DNA of 22,289 nucleotides from Planctomycetaceae bacterium (GTDB taxonomy: Bacteria > Planctomycetota > Planctomycetia > Planctomycetales > Planctomycetaceae), in assembly GCA_027000105.1 (NCBI GenBank), contig JALTOP010000142.1:1-22289 (forward strand), in the 5' to 3' direction. The translations under genes and the position numbers were made by a program. The notes below the pieces were generated by a model. It had not been told where the DNA came from. It ran no database searches and was given only the letters and a program-made list of their open reading frames with translations. Shown here piece after piece: positions 1 through 7,667 of this stretch (positions within the stretch are counted from its first letter, which is position 1; every line of letters starts with the position of its first letter).

Positions 1-10
1 CTCCCTGATC

Positions 11-45
11 CCGGTCTGACTGTTTCAGATCGGACGGCACTTTTT
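11..45 (+). terminator. Possible weak Rho-independent terminator at window edge
   Basis: Arms CCGGTCTGA (11-19) and TCAGATCGG (25-33) pair over nine positions, with one G-T pair, around a 5-base loop. A run of five T follows at 41-45. The seven-base gap between stem and T-run makes this weak. It would serve a plus-strand gene ending before the window. Confidence 0.3.
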
Positions 46-135
46 AATCGACCAGTTCAACCCGATTGTGAAAGTCAACATGATTGGGCAACCCAGTCAG
101 ATAGAGGCGGATGGGTAACCGTTTGTCGGTGCCGG

Positions 136-1449
136 TTACTTATCGAGCAGGCCCTTTACTTCCTTCTGGTATTTTTTGAATTTTTCATCCAGGGGGCTGG
201 GCTCTTTCATTTTCTTTTCGAGCATCGGAATCAGGCAGTATTTCCCACCGAAAAAGAGTTTCTGCTTCAAAGGTTTTTTGGCTCCTGCTCCCGCCCTTTC
301 CAGTTTATCGACAGTTTCCTTCAGTTCTGGAACAACTTCCTTGGCGAGGGTTGTTAACCGTCCCGGGTTGTCCTTACGGGCTCTTTGAATCTGGGCATAA
401 ATTTCCTGATAGCGTTCATATATTTTTTTATCATTCGTTCTGGTAAACAGGGAGGGAACGAAATAATAGAGTACGCCGAGTACAACCACGACACCGATTG
501 CACCGAGCACCCTGGCGTCGAGTAGATTCTTCAATCCGCCCAGATCCATCTTTTCCCGGGCCTGTTTGGTTTTCTTTACTTTTGGTGGCGGTCCCGGTTT
601 GACAGGCGGTTTGTAGGTTGCGGTCGATGCAGAGGTCGCGGAAGTCCCGCTGGCAGCCGAAACAGACGGCGTTACTGCAGGCTGTGCGTCCTCTTTCTCT
701 TCCCGTCTGCTTTCAACGACCGGTTCTTTCACCTGTTCGCCAAGCCAGGCATTGAGTCGTTCTGCAACTTCCCTCTTTCTTTTCGTTTCCGGGTCTTCCT
801 GTGGTTCTTCCCCGGCAGCATCTTTCCCGGTTGTTTCATCCGATGCTGTTTCCATATCCTGAGGGGTTCCCTTTTCGGGAACAATTGGGGAAACATTATC
901 GGAGACAGGATGTTGGGGACGTGCGTCGGAAAGAATGTGATTCAGTTCTCCGCCGACAACCTGAAGGTCTGAAGGATCTCCGGTTGCAGCAACATTTCCC
1001 CCTTGTTGATCTGGGGCATGAAACTCTGCTCCGCCGCCGAGTTCGAAATCGGTTTCCATTTCCGGAAACAGCCCTGCAATTTCACCAGCTGTCATCCATT
1101 CACCTTGAGCGGAATGACGGATACGATCTTCCGGACCAACTTCTTCACAAGCCACCAGATGTACCAATTCCTCGAAAGGGAAGGGCCCCATTTCCTGCCC
1201 CAGCACTTCAGCGTACCACTGATCCTCATTCTGTTGGGGGGTCGTGTGGTCTTCCCTGGCAATAACAAAATCATCAATGGAAGGTGTCGCATCCTCGTCC
1301 GGTTCTTCCGGAATGGAAGCGGCGGGTTTTTCCGAGACGATTTCCAGATTCAAGTCATTGAAGTCATTGGCTACTTCAAGATCGTCTCTCTGTTCCGTTG
1401 TCATTGACTGGCGGTCAGGAGATTCGGAACTTTTGTTTTCTTCAGACAT
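136..1449 (-). CDS. GYF-domain protein with one transmembrane helix
   Basis: A 437-residue protein of unknown role. Residues 78-130 look like a GYF_2 domain: it opens with WYAEVLGQEMGPF and has the GPF and W118 pattern of that fold, which in other proteins binds proline-rich peptides. Residues 1-75 and 131-300 are low-complexity, acidic then Ser/Thr/Pro-rich, with a proline-lysine stretch (PPVKPGPPPK) before the membrane. One hydrophobic helix lies at about 313-335, after a basic KTKQAREK segment, so the N-terminal GYF part is probably cytoplasmic. The C-terminal 100 residues are highly charged and probably helical. There is no signal peptide and no clear Shine-Dalgarno before the ATG. GYF-plus-membrane proteins are common in planctomycetes; the partner here is unknown. 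The gene ends 135 bases from the window edge, and a small GTAACCG/CGGTTAC hairpin overlaps its stop codon. Confidence 0.85.
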   Translation of the reverse strand: MSEENKSSESPDRQSMTTEQRDDLEVANDFNDLNLEIVSEKPAASIPEEPDEDATPSIDDFVIAREDHTTPQQNEDQWYAEVLGQEMGPFPFEELVHLVACEEVGPEDRIRHSAQGEWMTAGEIAGLFPEMETDFELGGGAEFHAPDQQGGNVAATGDPSDLQVVGGELNHILSDARPQHPVSDNVSPIVPEKGTPQDMETASDETTGKDAAGEEPQEDPETKRKREVAERLNAWLGEQVKEPVVESRREEKEDAQPAVTPSVSAASGTSATSASTATYKPPVKPGPPPKVKKTKQAREKMDLGGLKNLLDARVLGAIGVVVVLGVLYYFVPSLFTRTNDKKIYERYQEIYAQIQRARKDNPGRLTTLAKEVVPELKETVDKLERAGAGAKKPLKQKLFFGGKYCLIPMLEKKMKEPSPLDEKFKKYQKEVKGLLDK

Positions 1450-1566
1450 GGGGGCTATTTCAATTCGGGTTGATAGTTAAGCAAAACAGTTTACGGCGGT
1501 GGTGGCGGCTGTCCATAATTCCGTCAACAACAGACCTGTCATTGCCCAGGTCGCGACACCAGAGCC

Positions 1567-1572
1567 AGTATA
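1567..1572 (-). promoter_or_regulatory. Possible -10 box upstream of the GYF gene
   Basis: The minus strand reads TATACT here, about 120 bases before the GYF gene's ATG and within the spacer after the SGNH-like gene. Only a poor -35 (TTAATG, 16-base spacing) is present, so this is tentative. Confidence 0.25.
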
Positions 1573-1615
1573 ACATACGCAAGAAAAACATTAAGGTTGT
1601 GAGCCTGCATATCAC

Positions 1616-1637
1616 TCAGGGAGCTTCGTCAGGGAGC
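1616..1637. repeat. 9-bp direct repeat, 13-bp period, at a stop codon
   Basis: TCAGGGAGC occurs at 1616-1624 and 1629-1637. The second copy contains the stop codon (TGA on the minus strand, 1629-1631) of the SGNH-like gene, so the gene end has effectively been copied into the spacer. Confidence 0.6.
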
Positions 1638-2846
1638 AGATACGGCAGAATGATCAGAACTGTCTGTCTGTGTAGTGTCCGGAGTGTTATTCCAGGCATC
1701 CTGCAGCTTGGAGCACAGTTCACTCGAACGATCGAAAATGTCCAGTTCCGCAAAGAAGAGCAGGGCCAGAACAGACTGCCCGGCTTGGGCGATTGTTTCT
1801 TGTTGTAAATCGACCCAGTCCGATCGGATGGATTGTTCCTGCCAAAATTCTGCGTGGTCGATTAACGGAATCTGATTCACGACCGCGACTTCACGAACCA
1901 GGTCGCAGAGTATCCTTGCCGATTCGATAGAACTATTATCAGACAGCAACATCGGAAGTGGTGGCGTCTGAAAAACCGGCTCGGAACCGTTTTGTCGCAG
2001 GAAGTCCGCCAATTCCTTCAGCTTGTCGGAGTATTGATGGGGAGATTGGGAGGCATCCTGCAAATCTGCCTTTCCGGGAAGCAGGAATGCGACATCGGGG
2101 TGGCACTGTGATAATCCCTGGCGGGCAATTTTCGCTATTTCATTCAGCGAGGCATTTTTGACACCCGCATTGACGATTAAATCGGGAAACCGACGAAGTT
2201 CCCACCGCAAACGATGGCGAAACATCTCTGCATACCCCGGTTTACCGCTGTGTCGCAGCCAGGCTGTCGTTTCGTCCCCAAGAAACATCCAGACACGCGG
2301 CTGCTGCTGATGTAACCATCCACGTATTTGCTGGATTCCCCGGGTTGACCCCGTCGGGCTTTGATCCAGATATTCCGAGAGACTCCATTTCGAGAGTTGC
2401 CTTCCCCTCGGCGATGAAATGTCGGGAGATTCTTCACGATTCGCCAAGTCCGTTCCAGTTGACGGCTCTTGAGGTGGTAACGCGGCGTCATCAAGAACCG
2501 ATGTGGGATCGGATTCCGTGGAGGAGACCGGCTTTGAATTGATTGAAGGAGCGAACTCACATTCAACTTCGGGGAAATCAGCCAGCAGGGCAGAACCAGT
2601 CGCTGCACCGCTGACCAGGTTCGAAGCAGCTCCGCGCAGAGAATCAGAGGAGAAACGGCGCATGTTCAGCGCCTCTGCAGAAGCGTTGATACTTTTGAGT
2701 ATTTCCGGATCAAGCAGAATCTGCTCATCGAAATGGACGTCATCCATTGATGGGCAAGCTGCCGAGTCGTACGAGACCAGCAGCAAGCGACGGCGGCGCG
2801 AGTATCTCGCTAATCGATTATGTATTGCTCCGTAAGATGATCGCAC
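1629..2846 (-). CDS. SGNH/GDSL-hydrolase-like protein, catalytic residues degenerate
   Basis: A 405-residue protein. Residues 1-165 are low-complexity and not recognised; residues 170-370 resemble an SGNH (GDSL) hydrolase. Block I appears as FLGDETTAW (188-196), where the usual GDS serine is Glu192. Block II appears as NAGVKN (226-231). Block III, normally GxND, reads PGKADL (257-262). The C-terminal DxxH motif cannot be found; the matching helix reads DLQQETIAQAGQSVLA. The fold may be kept while esterase chemistry is lost, or the similarity may be distant. The chosen start is GTG with a GGAG six bases upstream; an internal ATG at 2745-2747 (residue 34) has no good ribosome site. There is no signal peptide, but an arginine-rich patch lies at 12-20. 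It follows aroE on the same strand after 183 bases. Confidence 0.7.
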   Translation of the reverse strand: MRSSYGAIHNRLARYSRRRRLLLVSYDSAACPSMDDVHFDEQILLDPEILKSINASAEALNMRRFSSDSLRGAASNLVSGAATGSALLADFPEVECEFAPSINSKPVSSTESDPTSVLDDAALPPQEPSTGTDLANREESPDISSPRGRQLSKWSLSEYLDQSPTGSTRGIQQIRGWLHQQQPRVWMFLGDETTAWLRHSGKPGYAEMFRHRLRWELRRFPDLIVNAGVKNASLNEIAKIARQGLSQCHPDVAFLLPGKADLQDASQSPHQYSDKLKELADFLRQNGSEPVFQTPPLPMLLSDNSSIESARILCDLVREVAVVNQIPLIDHAEFWQEQSIRSDWVDLQQETIAQAGQSVLALLFFAELDIFDRSSELCSKLQDAWNNTPDTTQTDSSDHSAVSAP

Positions 2847-3029
2847 TGCGTACTCCGATCAGGTAAATCATTGTTCCCTCCATCACACCTAAAATATGCC
2901 TTTTTGTGAAGGGAAATCGGACCGATCCCGCCATTTTTCCCAGAACGGATTGTCCTGGGTTTCCGATCATGACAGTTTTCTCGCTTTGTTGAACAATACG
3001 AGCGTGGAAGTGTGTATACATGCGTGGTT

Positions 3030-3896
3030 TTATGATGAAAAAACGTCTTCCAACGCTTGGCGCATGACGGCTGGATCGGGATCAACTCCAGTCCAGAGTT
3101 GAAAGCCAATGACACCCTGGTTGACAAGCATTCCGAGTCCATCAAGAACATTGCAACCAAGTTCGCGTGCCTGTTTGATTAACCGGGTTTCCGGCGGATT
3201 GGAAATCACATCGGCGACGATCATTTTCGGATTGATTGTTGAAGCATCGATCGGAACGCGGGCATTCACATCCGGGTATAAGCCAATCGATGTCGCATTG
3301 ATCAGCACATCGGTACCCTCCGGGATTTTGTAATCACCTTCCCAAAGAGCAAACCTGGCCTGAACAGTTTTTTTTTCGCGGACCTTCGTGTTGAGCAATT
3401 CAACAAGCGATTCTCCTCGTTGAGCCGTCCGGTTGACAATGGTGATTTCTTCCACATCGGCCAAGGCCAGTTCCACTGACATGGCACGGGCCGCTCCCCC
3501 CGCTCCAAGCATCACAACTTTCTTCCCGGCCGGTTCACACAGTTCACGGAGTGATTGGACGAATCCCTTGCCATCAGTGTTTTCGCCTACAAGTTCATCG
3601 CCCTGACGGACAATACAGTTGACAGCGCCCATCAATTCGGCTGCTTCGGAAAGGCGATCCAATAACGGAATGACGGCTACTTTATGCGGAATGGTCAAGT
3701 TGCCTCCACGGAAATTCATCGCCCTCATTCCACGGACGGCATCACCGAGATCCTCGGGAAGTACCTCGATCGTCAGGTATCGCCAATTCAGGCCGTGGTG
3801 CTGATACGCCGCTTCAATCATCGCTTGGGTCGGGTTTTCTGCCACGGGATGGCCAAACACACTGGTCAGTTCCTGTTTGAAATTCAATTCTGCCAT
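3030..3896 (-). CDS. aroE: Shikimate dehydrogenase (AroE)
   Basis: NADP-dependent reduction of 3-dehydroshikimate to shikimate in aromatic amino acid synthesis; cytoplasmic. The length of 288 residues is normal for the family. Motifs seen: NLTIPHK with catalytic Lys72, ENTDGKGF with the substrate-binding Asp108, the nucleotide-binding loop GAGGAARA at 131-138, NRT at 155-157 (the NADP-selecting position), INATSIG at 199-205, and GMLVNQG near the C-terminus. The N-terminal substrate loop is unusual: most AroE proteins have HSxSP, while this one has AENPTQAM at 19-26, so the first serine is Asn21 and the second is Thr23. I believe related planctomycete enzymes share this form, from memory only. 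The start ATG has a weak GAGAG seven bases upstream. Shadow reading frames here and in the spacer were dismissed. Confidence 0.95.
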   Translation of the reverse strand: MAELNFKQELTSVFGHPVAENPTQAMIEAAYQHHGLNWRYLTIEVLPEDLGDAVRGMRAMNFRGGNLTIPHKVAVIPLLDRLSEAAELMGAVNCIVRQGDELVGENTDGKGFVQSLRELCEPAGKKVVMLGAGGAARAMSVELALADVEEITIVNRTAQRGESLVELLNTKVREKKTVQARFALWEGDYKIPEGTDVLINATSIGLYPDVNARVPIDASTINPKMIVADVISNPPETRLIKQARELGCNVLDGLGMLVNQGVIGFQLWTGVDPDPAVMRQALEDVFSS

Positions 3897-4368
3897 TTTT
3901 CAACTCTCTGAAATTCCAATAATACTTCAGTTGCCCGGTTGCGCGCCTGCCGGTTGAACCGGGTTAGAATCTTTCAATACGGTATGCGTGCCGGCAGCAT
4001 GCGTGCAGTTCGCCCACATCACTCCATCCAATAGAAACCGCCTTCTGATTCGGCATCGATTCATAGCAGTTTTTGGAGCCTTCTTCCAGCCTTGCCGGGA
4101 TGTCAATTGAGGCATCGAACCATTTTCTATTCCATGATGGCGTTCGATCGTTCCCTTATTTCCATCCTTTTGCATTTCGTAGCTTCCGCTCGAACTGATA
4201 TGATATCTACACCGCCGTAAACAGGCATCGAGATGCGGAATGTAATTCTTTGAATATCGTTTCGGTTTCGGTGACCGATAAAACCCTGTTGTAGGGAGAT
4301 GATATCGAGGAGATTGCGGCGTGAAATCGGAAGCCCTGTAACCTTCACAATCTGGAAATGATCGGAAA
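3897..4368. other. 472-base spacer between divergent aroE and rpiB
   Basis: No convincing gene. Two overlapping minus-strand frames are open: 3927-4175 (82 residues, ATG after a GGAAG) and a start-less one at 3964-4155 (63 codons); neither resembles a known family. Near aroE there are nested inverted repeats: CCGGTT-g-AACCGG at 3950-3962 and CCCGGTT/AACCGGG with arms 3934-3940 and 3957-3963. These lie 40-70 bases upstream of the aroE start and could shape its leader. Promoters for both genes must lie here, but I cannot assign boxes. Confidence 0.4.
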
Positions 4369-4878
4369 ATGACTGTGCTGAAACAACCTGTCTGTCAACG
4401 TGTTGCTATTGGAGGAGATCATGCAGGCTTTCCGATGAAGGAGATGGTCTGTGAGCAATTATCACATCTCGATTTGACAGTGATCGATTGTGGTGCCCAC
4501 GATGATTCTCCTTCTGATTTTCCCGATTTTGCGGAAGCAGTCGGGCAGGAGTTGATATCTGGAAGGGCTGAGCGGGGTATTCTGGTTTGCGGTAGCGGCG
4601 TTGGAGTGAGTGTGGCAGCAAACAAAATTCCGGGGATACGCGCCAGTCTGTGTCACGATACCTACTCGGCTCATCAGGGAGTCGAGCATGATGACATGAA
4701 TGTGCTATGTATTGGTGCCCGTGTGATTGGCCCTGCTGTTGCCTTTGAGATCGTGGAGGCGTTCCTTTCTGCCAGGTTCTCTCCTCAGGAAAGACATCAG
4801 CGTAGAGTGGATAAAATTCTTGAAATTGAAAAAAAAGCCCTCAATGGCGGATATCAGCGCCCCCCTCAACCAAATTGA
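4369..4878 (+). CDS. rpiB: Ribose 5-phosphate isomerase B (RpiB)
   Basis: Interconverts ribose 5-phosphate and ribulose 5-phosphate in the pentose phosphate pathway. The RpiB/LacAB fold is clear: GGDHAGFPMK (15-24) holds the Asp17-His18 pair, VCGSGVGVSVAANK (73-86) holds catalytic Cys74 and the phosphate-binding glycine loop, and DTYSAHQGVEHDDMN (97-111) is the family's active-site segment with His102. GARVIG at 116-121 closes the core. At 169 residues it is about 20 longer than usual, through a short N-terminal lead and a charged C-terminal tail. The ATG follows a GGAAA close upstream. It stands alone on the plus strand, 284 bases before the DUF1080 gene. That gap holds no recognisable gene and no terminator I can see. 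Related activities (allose 6-phosphate isomerase) cannot be excluded from sequence alone. Confidence 0.95.
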   Translation: MTVLKQPVCQRVAIGGDHAGFPMKEMVCEQLSHLDLTVIDCGAHDDSPSDFPDFAEAVGQELISGRAERGILVCGSGVGVSVAANKIPGIRASLCHDTYSAHQGVEHDDMNVLCIGARVIGPAVAFEIVEAFLSARFSPQERHQRRVDKILEIEKKALNGGYQRPPQPN

Positions 4879-5162
4879 ACGGCAGGTATCCATGATGACA
4901 TCCGTTTTGACATCGCCAGTTGGCCCGAATGTTTCCGTATGTTGAAGTCCGAGCGACGTGGCGTTAGCATGAAGATGTGGAGTTCGAGTGATTCGCTCAA
5001 AAGGGGGGACGCTGGTATTCCCGTTCGGCGAACTGGACGAAGCAGATTTCATCCCCGCTCCATTGAACGTCAGCAGAAACTGCTTTGGCTGTTACGCAGG
5101 GCGGTTAGCGAGAACCTGACAGGAAATTATTTCATTTGTTGTGAACTTTAAGGATTTCGAGA

Positions 5163-5912
5163 ATGAACACAAGACGATATATGATGATCCCTTTTTACTG
5201 CCTTTTCGTGGTGACACTTTCAAGTTCTTCCCTTTTGTGTGCGGCTGACAAACAGGAAGCAAAAGGGCTTAATGTTCCGCCCGATGGGTTTTGTGCCCTG
5301 TTCAATGGCAAGGATTTATCGGGATGGATCGGAATGAACTTTCACCAGATAAAAGGCGGGCCAGCCGCATTCAGAAAGATGGACGCCCAGACTCAGAAGG
5401 AAATACTGGAGAAGAATTGGAAGGATGTGCTGAAACATTGGTCGGTCGACCATGGGGAACTCGTTAATGATGGGCATGGTGTTTATCTGACGACAGCTCA
5501 GGATTATGGGAATTTTGAATTGTTACTCGATTATAAAACCGTTCCGAAAGCAGATAGCGGAATCTATCTGCGTGGTTGCCCGCAGGTTCAAATATGGGAT
5601 ACAACCAAAGAAGGCGGCAAATGGAACCTCAAGGCAAATCTGGGGTCCGGCGGATTGTACAACAATAAGGGGGAAGGCAAACTGCCGTTGGTTCACGCGG
5701 ACAAACCTTTTGGCGAATGGAATCATCTGAGGATCATCATGAAAGGGGAGAATGTAACCGTTTACCTCAACGACAAACTTGTTGTCGATAACAAAAAAAT
5801 GGATAACTTCTACGAAAGGGATAAACCAATTTACAAAACTGGCCCCATTCAGTTACAGACCCACGGCGGGGAAATTCGCTTCAGAAATATCTTTCTGAAA
5901 GAGTTGCCATAA
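5163..5912 (+). CDS. Secreted DUF1080 (3-keto-disaccharide hydrolase-like) protein
   Basis: A 249-residue exported protein. Residues 1-27 are a signal peptide (basic MNTRRY, then a hydrophobic core, then LLCAAD), so it probably acts in the periplasm or outside. Residues 40-248 form one DUF1080 (3-keto-disaccharide hydrolase) domain of the concanavalin-like jelly-roll type. It has the hallmark LFNGKDLSGW near its start, the central DSGIYLRGCPQVQIWD, the ANLGSGGLYNNKG stretch, and the closing IQLQTHGGEIRFRNIFLKEL. Characterised relatives cleave 3-ketoglycosides; most of this very large planctomycete family is untested, so the substrate is unknown. An AAGGA lies eight bases before the ATG. A second in-frame ATG at residue 7 is possible but would shorten the basic N-region. 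A strong terminator lies 120 bases downstream, so it is probably transcribed alone. Confidence 0.92.
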   Translation: MNTRRYMMIPFYCLFVVTLSSSSLLCAADKQEAKGLNVPPDGFCALFNGKDLSGWIGMNFHQIKGGPAAFRKMDAQTQKEILEKNWKDVLKHWSVDHGELVNDGHGVYLTTAQDYGNFELLLDYKTVPKADSGIYLRGCPQVQIWDTTKEGGKWNLKANLGSGGLYNNKGEGKLPLVHADKPFGEWNHLRIIMKGENVTVYLNDKLVVDNKKMDNFYERDKPIYKTGPIQLQTHGGEIRFRNIFLKELP

Positions 5913-6253
5913 GTTCAGTTTTGCTAGTCTCGCTTTTCACAACTGGCTATCTGCGTGGTCAAGATAATAGCGAGGCGCCGGCGATAAAAAATGCCCGTGG
6001 GAAGAATGGGCAAAGTGGGGAAATGTAAGGTGCAAGGAACCGAGCGAAAAGCACGGCCAATTGGGCGGGTTCCTTGTCCCATTTTTTCAAAATCACGGAA
6101 AAAAAACGAACAGACTTGCCAAGTATCTTCCGGAATGATATCAATTCCGTCCGCACCTTGCAGGATGGATCCTGTAATGGCTGTTTACGACAGTTAATGA
6201 ATCAATTTGTGTTTCGGTAGTTGCAGGTATTTTTTCATTGAAGGGTCTCATGG
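5913..6253. other. 341-base spacer with a terminator and an imperfect palindrome
   Basis: It contains the terminator at 6033-6087. CGGAAT and ATTCCG flank GATATCA at 6131-6149, a possible operator about 105 bases before the next gene. A weak minus-strand hairpin with a T-run lies at 5986-6012. No gene is seen. Confidence 0.5.
6033..6087 (+). terminator. Rho-independent terminator after the DUF1080 gene
   Basis: Perfect nine-base arms CAAGGAACC (6033-6041) and GGTTCCTTG (6068-6076) enclose a 26-base loop that can itself fold a little. After five bases (TCCCA) a run of six T follows at 6082-6087. It lies 120 bases past the DUF1080 stop codon. The long loop and the gap before the T-run make it less than ideal. 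Confidence 0.6.
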
Positions 6254-6562
6254 ATGAGTTGTCTTGCGATTTATCGCCCCGGCGATCATGTCACGGAAGA
6301 AGCCCCCGCTACAATCCCTTTCCCCAAAATTTACAAAGTAGGGAAGCGCTGCGATCATAATAGAGCTCTTGACAAAACTGTTGAGCGGGCAAAACTTGTT
6401 TACGCCAATCGTTGCTGTCGGGACTGCGGTTCCGTTGCAGTTGTACCTCTCGAATTGAATGATTCGTTACTAAACGCTTCGCTTCAACCAATTCCAGGGT
6501 CTGCGACGATTGTCGGGTTTCGCTGCAACAGTTGTTTCCACGAATGGCCGGCCAAAGAGTAA
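6254..6562 (+). CDS. Small zinc-ribbon-like protein
   Basis: A 102-residue protein of unknown function. Two CxxC pairs are present, C55-R-D-C58 (preceded by C54) and C91-N-S-C94, 33 residues apart: the spacing of a zinc ribbon. Between them lies a hydrophobic stretch VAVVPLELNDSLLNASL and the turn PIPGSATIVGFRC, which reads as a folded domain; the protein ends HEWPAKE. The first 50 residues have no recognisable features. An AAGGG lies eight bases before the chosen ATG; the ATG four bases earlier is in another frame. Zinc ribbons of this type may bind nucleic acid or protein, but nothing nearby narrows the role. It is monocistronic, convergent with the DUF3472-like gene after 109 bases. Confidence 0.7.
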   Translation: MSCLAIYRPGDHVTEEAPATIPFPKIYKVGKRCDHNRALDKTVERAKLVYANRCCRDCGSVAVVPLELNDSLLNASLQPIPGSATIVGFRCNSCFHEWPAKE

Positions 6563-6582
6563 TTGTCGTTGCTTGTCGTTTC
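6563..6582. repeat. 10-bp tandem duplication just after a stop codon
   Basis: TTGTCGTTGC (6563-6572) is followed at once by TTGTCGTTTC (6573-6582), nine of ten bases the same, starting on the first base after the zinc-ribbon gene's TAA. The same spacer also holds TCCGGCAAGG/TCCGGTAAGG (6596-6605, 6610-6619) and CTCCGA twice in a row (6646-6657). Confidence 0.6.
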
Positions 6583-6671
6583 AGGCAATTATCAATCCGG
6601 CAAGGTAGCTCCGGTAAGGCGAATAGCAACCCGGTTCCAAACAGGCTCCGACTCCGACTCTGCGAAGGGGA

Positions 6672-7667
6672 CTATTCCTTTTTGTCGAGTTCGCCGGTGA
6701 TGTTTCGAATCACTTCCAGGCAGTTGGCGTTGGCCGGGATCGTTTCGTTTTTTGAATTCAGGAATTTGGACGATCCCGCACACTTGCCGTAACTGCGGGG
6801 GAGCATTTTAAGCGGTTTTATTTTTCCTGAATTTGCAGCGGGTGGGAAAATGGTAATTTCCGCTTTGGGCATGTATTGGCAAACACGCGGCCTTTTTTTA
6901 CCGGCGGCTTCATCTGCATCCCCAATTTTTTGATTGACCGTCGTGCTGTAGTATTCGGTAAACATGCTCGCATTTCGACCGAGTCGCCCCCATTTCCGGG
7001 GCACGAGTATTTTTCCGATGGGGGTTTCCTTTCCGGTGGAATAGTCGATCACCGAGCCTTGCCACCAGATTGCGTTCTGCCCGACATCAATCTGCTTTGT
7101 TTCCTGAATACGGAATCCGTATTTGACACCCTGCTTCCACGGATATTCAATTTTGCAACTCCATCCCTTTCCTTCATGCCCGTAGGGGGCGGCGTAACTG
7201 TTTTTGCCGATGGGACGCCCATCAAGGCTGTTCCAAATCGAAAAAATGGCGATTCGAGTCCGTTTGACAAATCGGTTGTGCGCAGGATCAGCGCGAAGTT
7301 TGGGGGCTGTATTCGCACTGGAAACCGAACCGACAGTCTGAATCCCAAAGTACCCGTCGACACCGTTTCCGGTATTGGCGAAAGCAAACTGATTTGCCCA
7401 ATAATAGCCGATGTAATTATCTGTTCCGCGAATCGACTGCGGAATATCATACCGATCAAGCCGATTGCCGGGATCACGATCGACCCGTATGAAAAACTCA
7501 AGATCGCGATATCCCCTATGCCCCCCGACAACCGGTTCCTGCGGGAACTGATACGAAATACTGGCCAGGCCCCCTGGACGGGTTCGCCAATACGGACTTT
7601 CCGCGCGGCAATTATGCTGTAAAACAAGCAGGATCAATATCGGCAGGTAACGGGAGAGCTTATTCAT
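6672..7667 (-). CDS. Secreted DUF3472-like protein
   Basis: A 331-residue exported protein from the chosen start. MNKLSRYLPILILLVLQHNCRA is a signal peptide. Residues 30-250 look like DUF3472: an N-terminal beta-rich part with RDLEFFIRVDRDPGN, then YFGIQT, RIAIFSIWNSLDG, a glycine-rich GHEGKGWSCKIEYPWK, and YGFRIQETKQ followed by WWQGSVID. I place it there by overall pattern, not by a search. The C-terminal 80 residues (ending GELDKKE) seem specific. The frame is open a further 30 codons upstream inside ndk, but the ATG at 7665-7667 gives the signal peptide directly. That start overlaps the ndk stop codon by eight bases and has no Shine-Dalgarno, so translation is probably coupled to ndk. Confidence 0.78.
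   Translation of the reverse strand: MNKLSRYLPILILLVLQHNCRAESPYWRTRPGGLASISYQFPQEPVVGGHRGYRDLEFFIRVDRDPGNRLDRYDIPQSIRGTDNYIGYYWANQFAFANTGNGVDGYFGIQTVGSVSSANTAPKLRADPAHNRFVKRTRIAIFSIWNSLDGRPIGKNSYAAPYGHEGKGWSCKIEYPWKQGVKYGFRIQETKQIDVGQNAIWWQGSVIDYSTGKETPIGKILVPRKWGRLGRNASMFTEYYSTTVNQKIGDADEAAGKKRPRVCQYMPKAEITIFPPAANSGKIKPLKMLPRSYGKCAGSSKFLNSKNETIPANANCLEVIRNITGELDKKE

Noticed and set aside
115..139. Hairpin GTAACCG/CGGTTAC across the GYF gene stop codon
   Set aside because: No T-run on either strand, so I do not call it a terminator.
2911..2929. Inverted repeat GGG-ATCGG-a-CCGAT-CCC followed by plus-strand T-run
   Set aside because: It looks like a plus-strand terminator, but there is no plus-strand gene before it, and the arms leave almost no loop.
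2818..3021. A 67-residue minus-strand frame in the spacer between aroE and the SGNH-like gene
   Set aside because: No family resemblance, and it overlaps the SGNH-like gene's GTG start and supplies the sequence used as its ribosome site.
5986..6012. Minus-strand hairpin TGCCC/GGGCA followed by six T
   Set aside because: Only five base pairs with an 11-base loop, and the nearest minus-strand gene ends 660 bases upstream with a plus-strand gene between.
6876..7622. Long open frames on the other strand and frame of the DUF3472-like gene
   Set aside because: The minus-strand frame 6672-7667 has a signal peptide and family motifs; the others are low-quality shadows.
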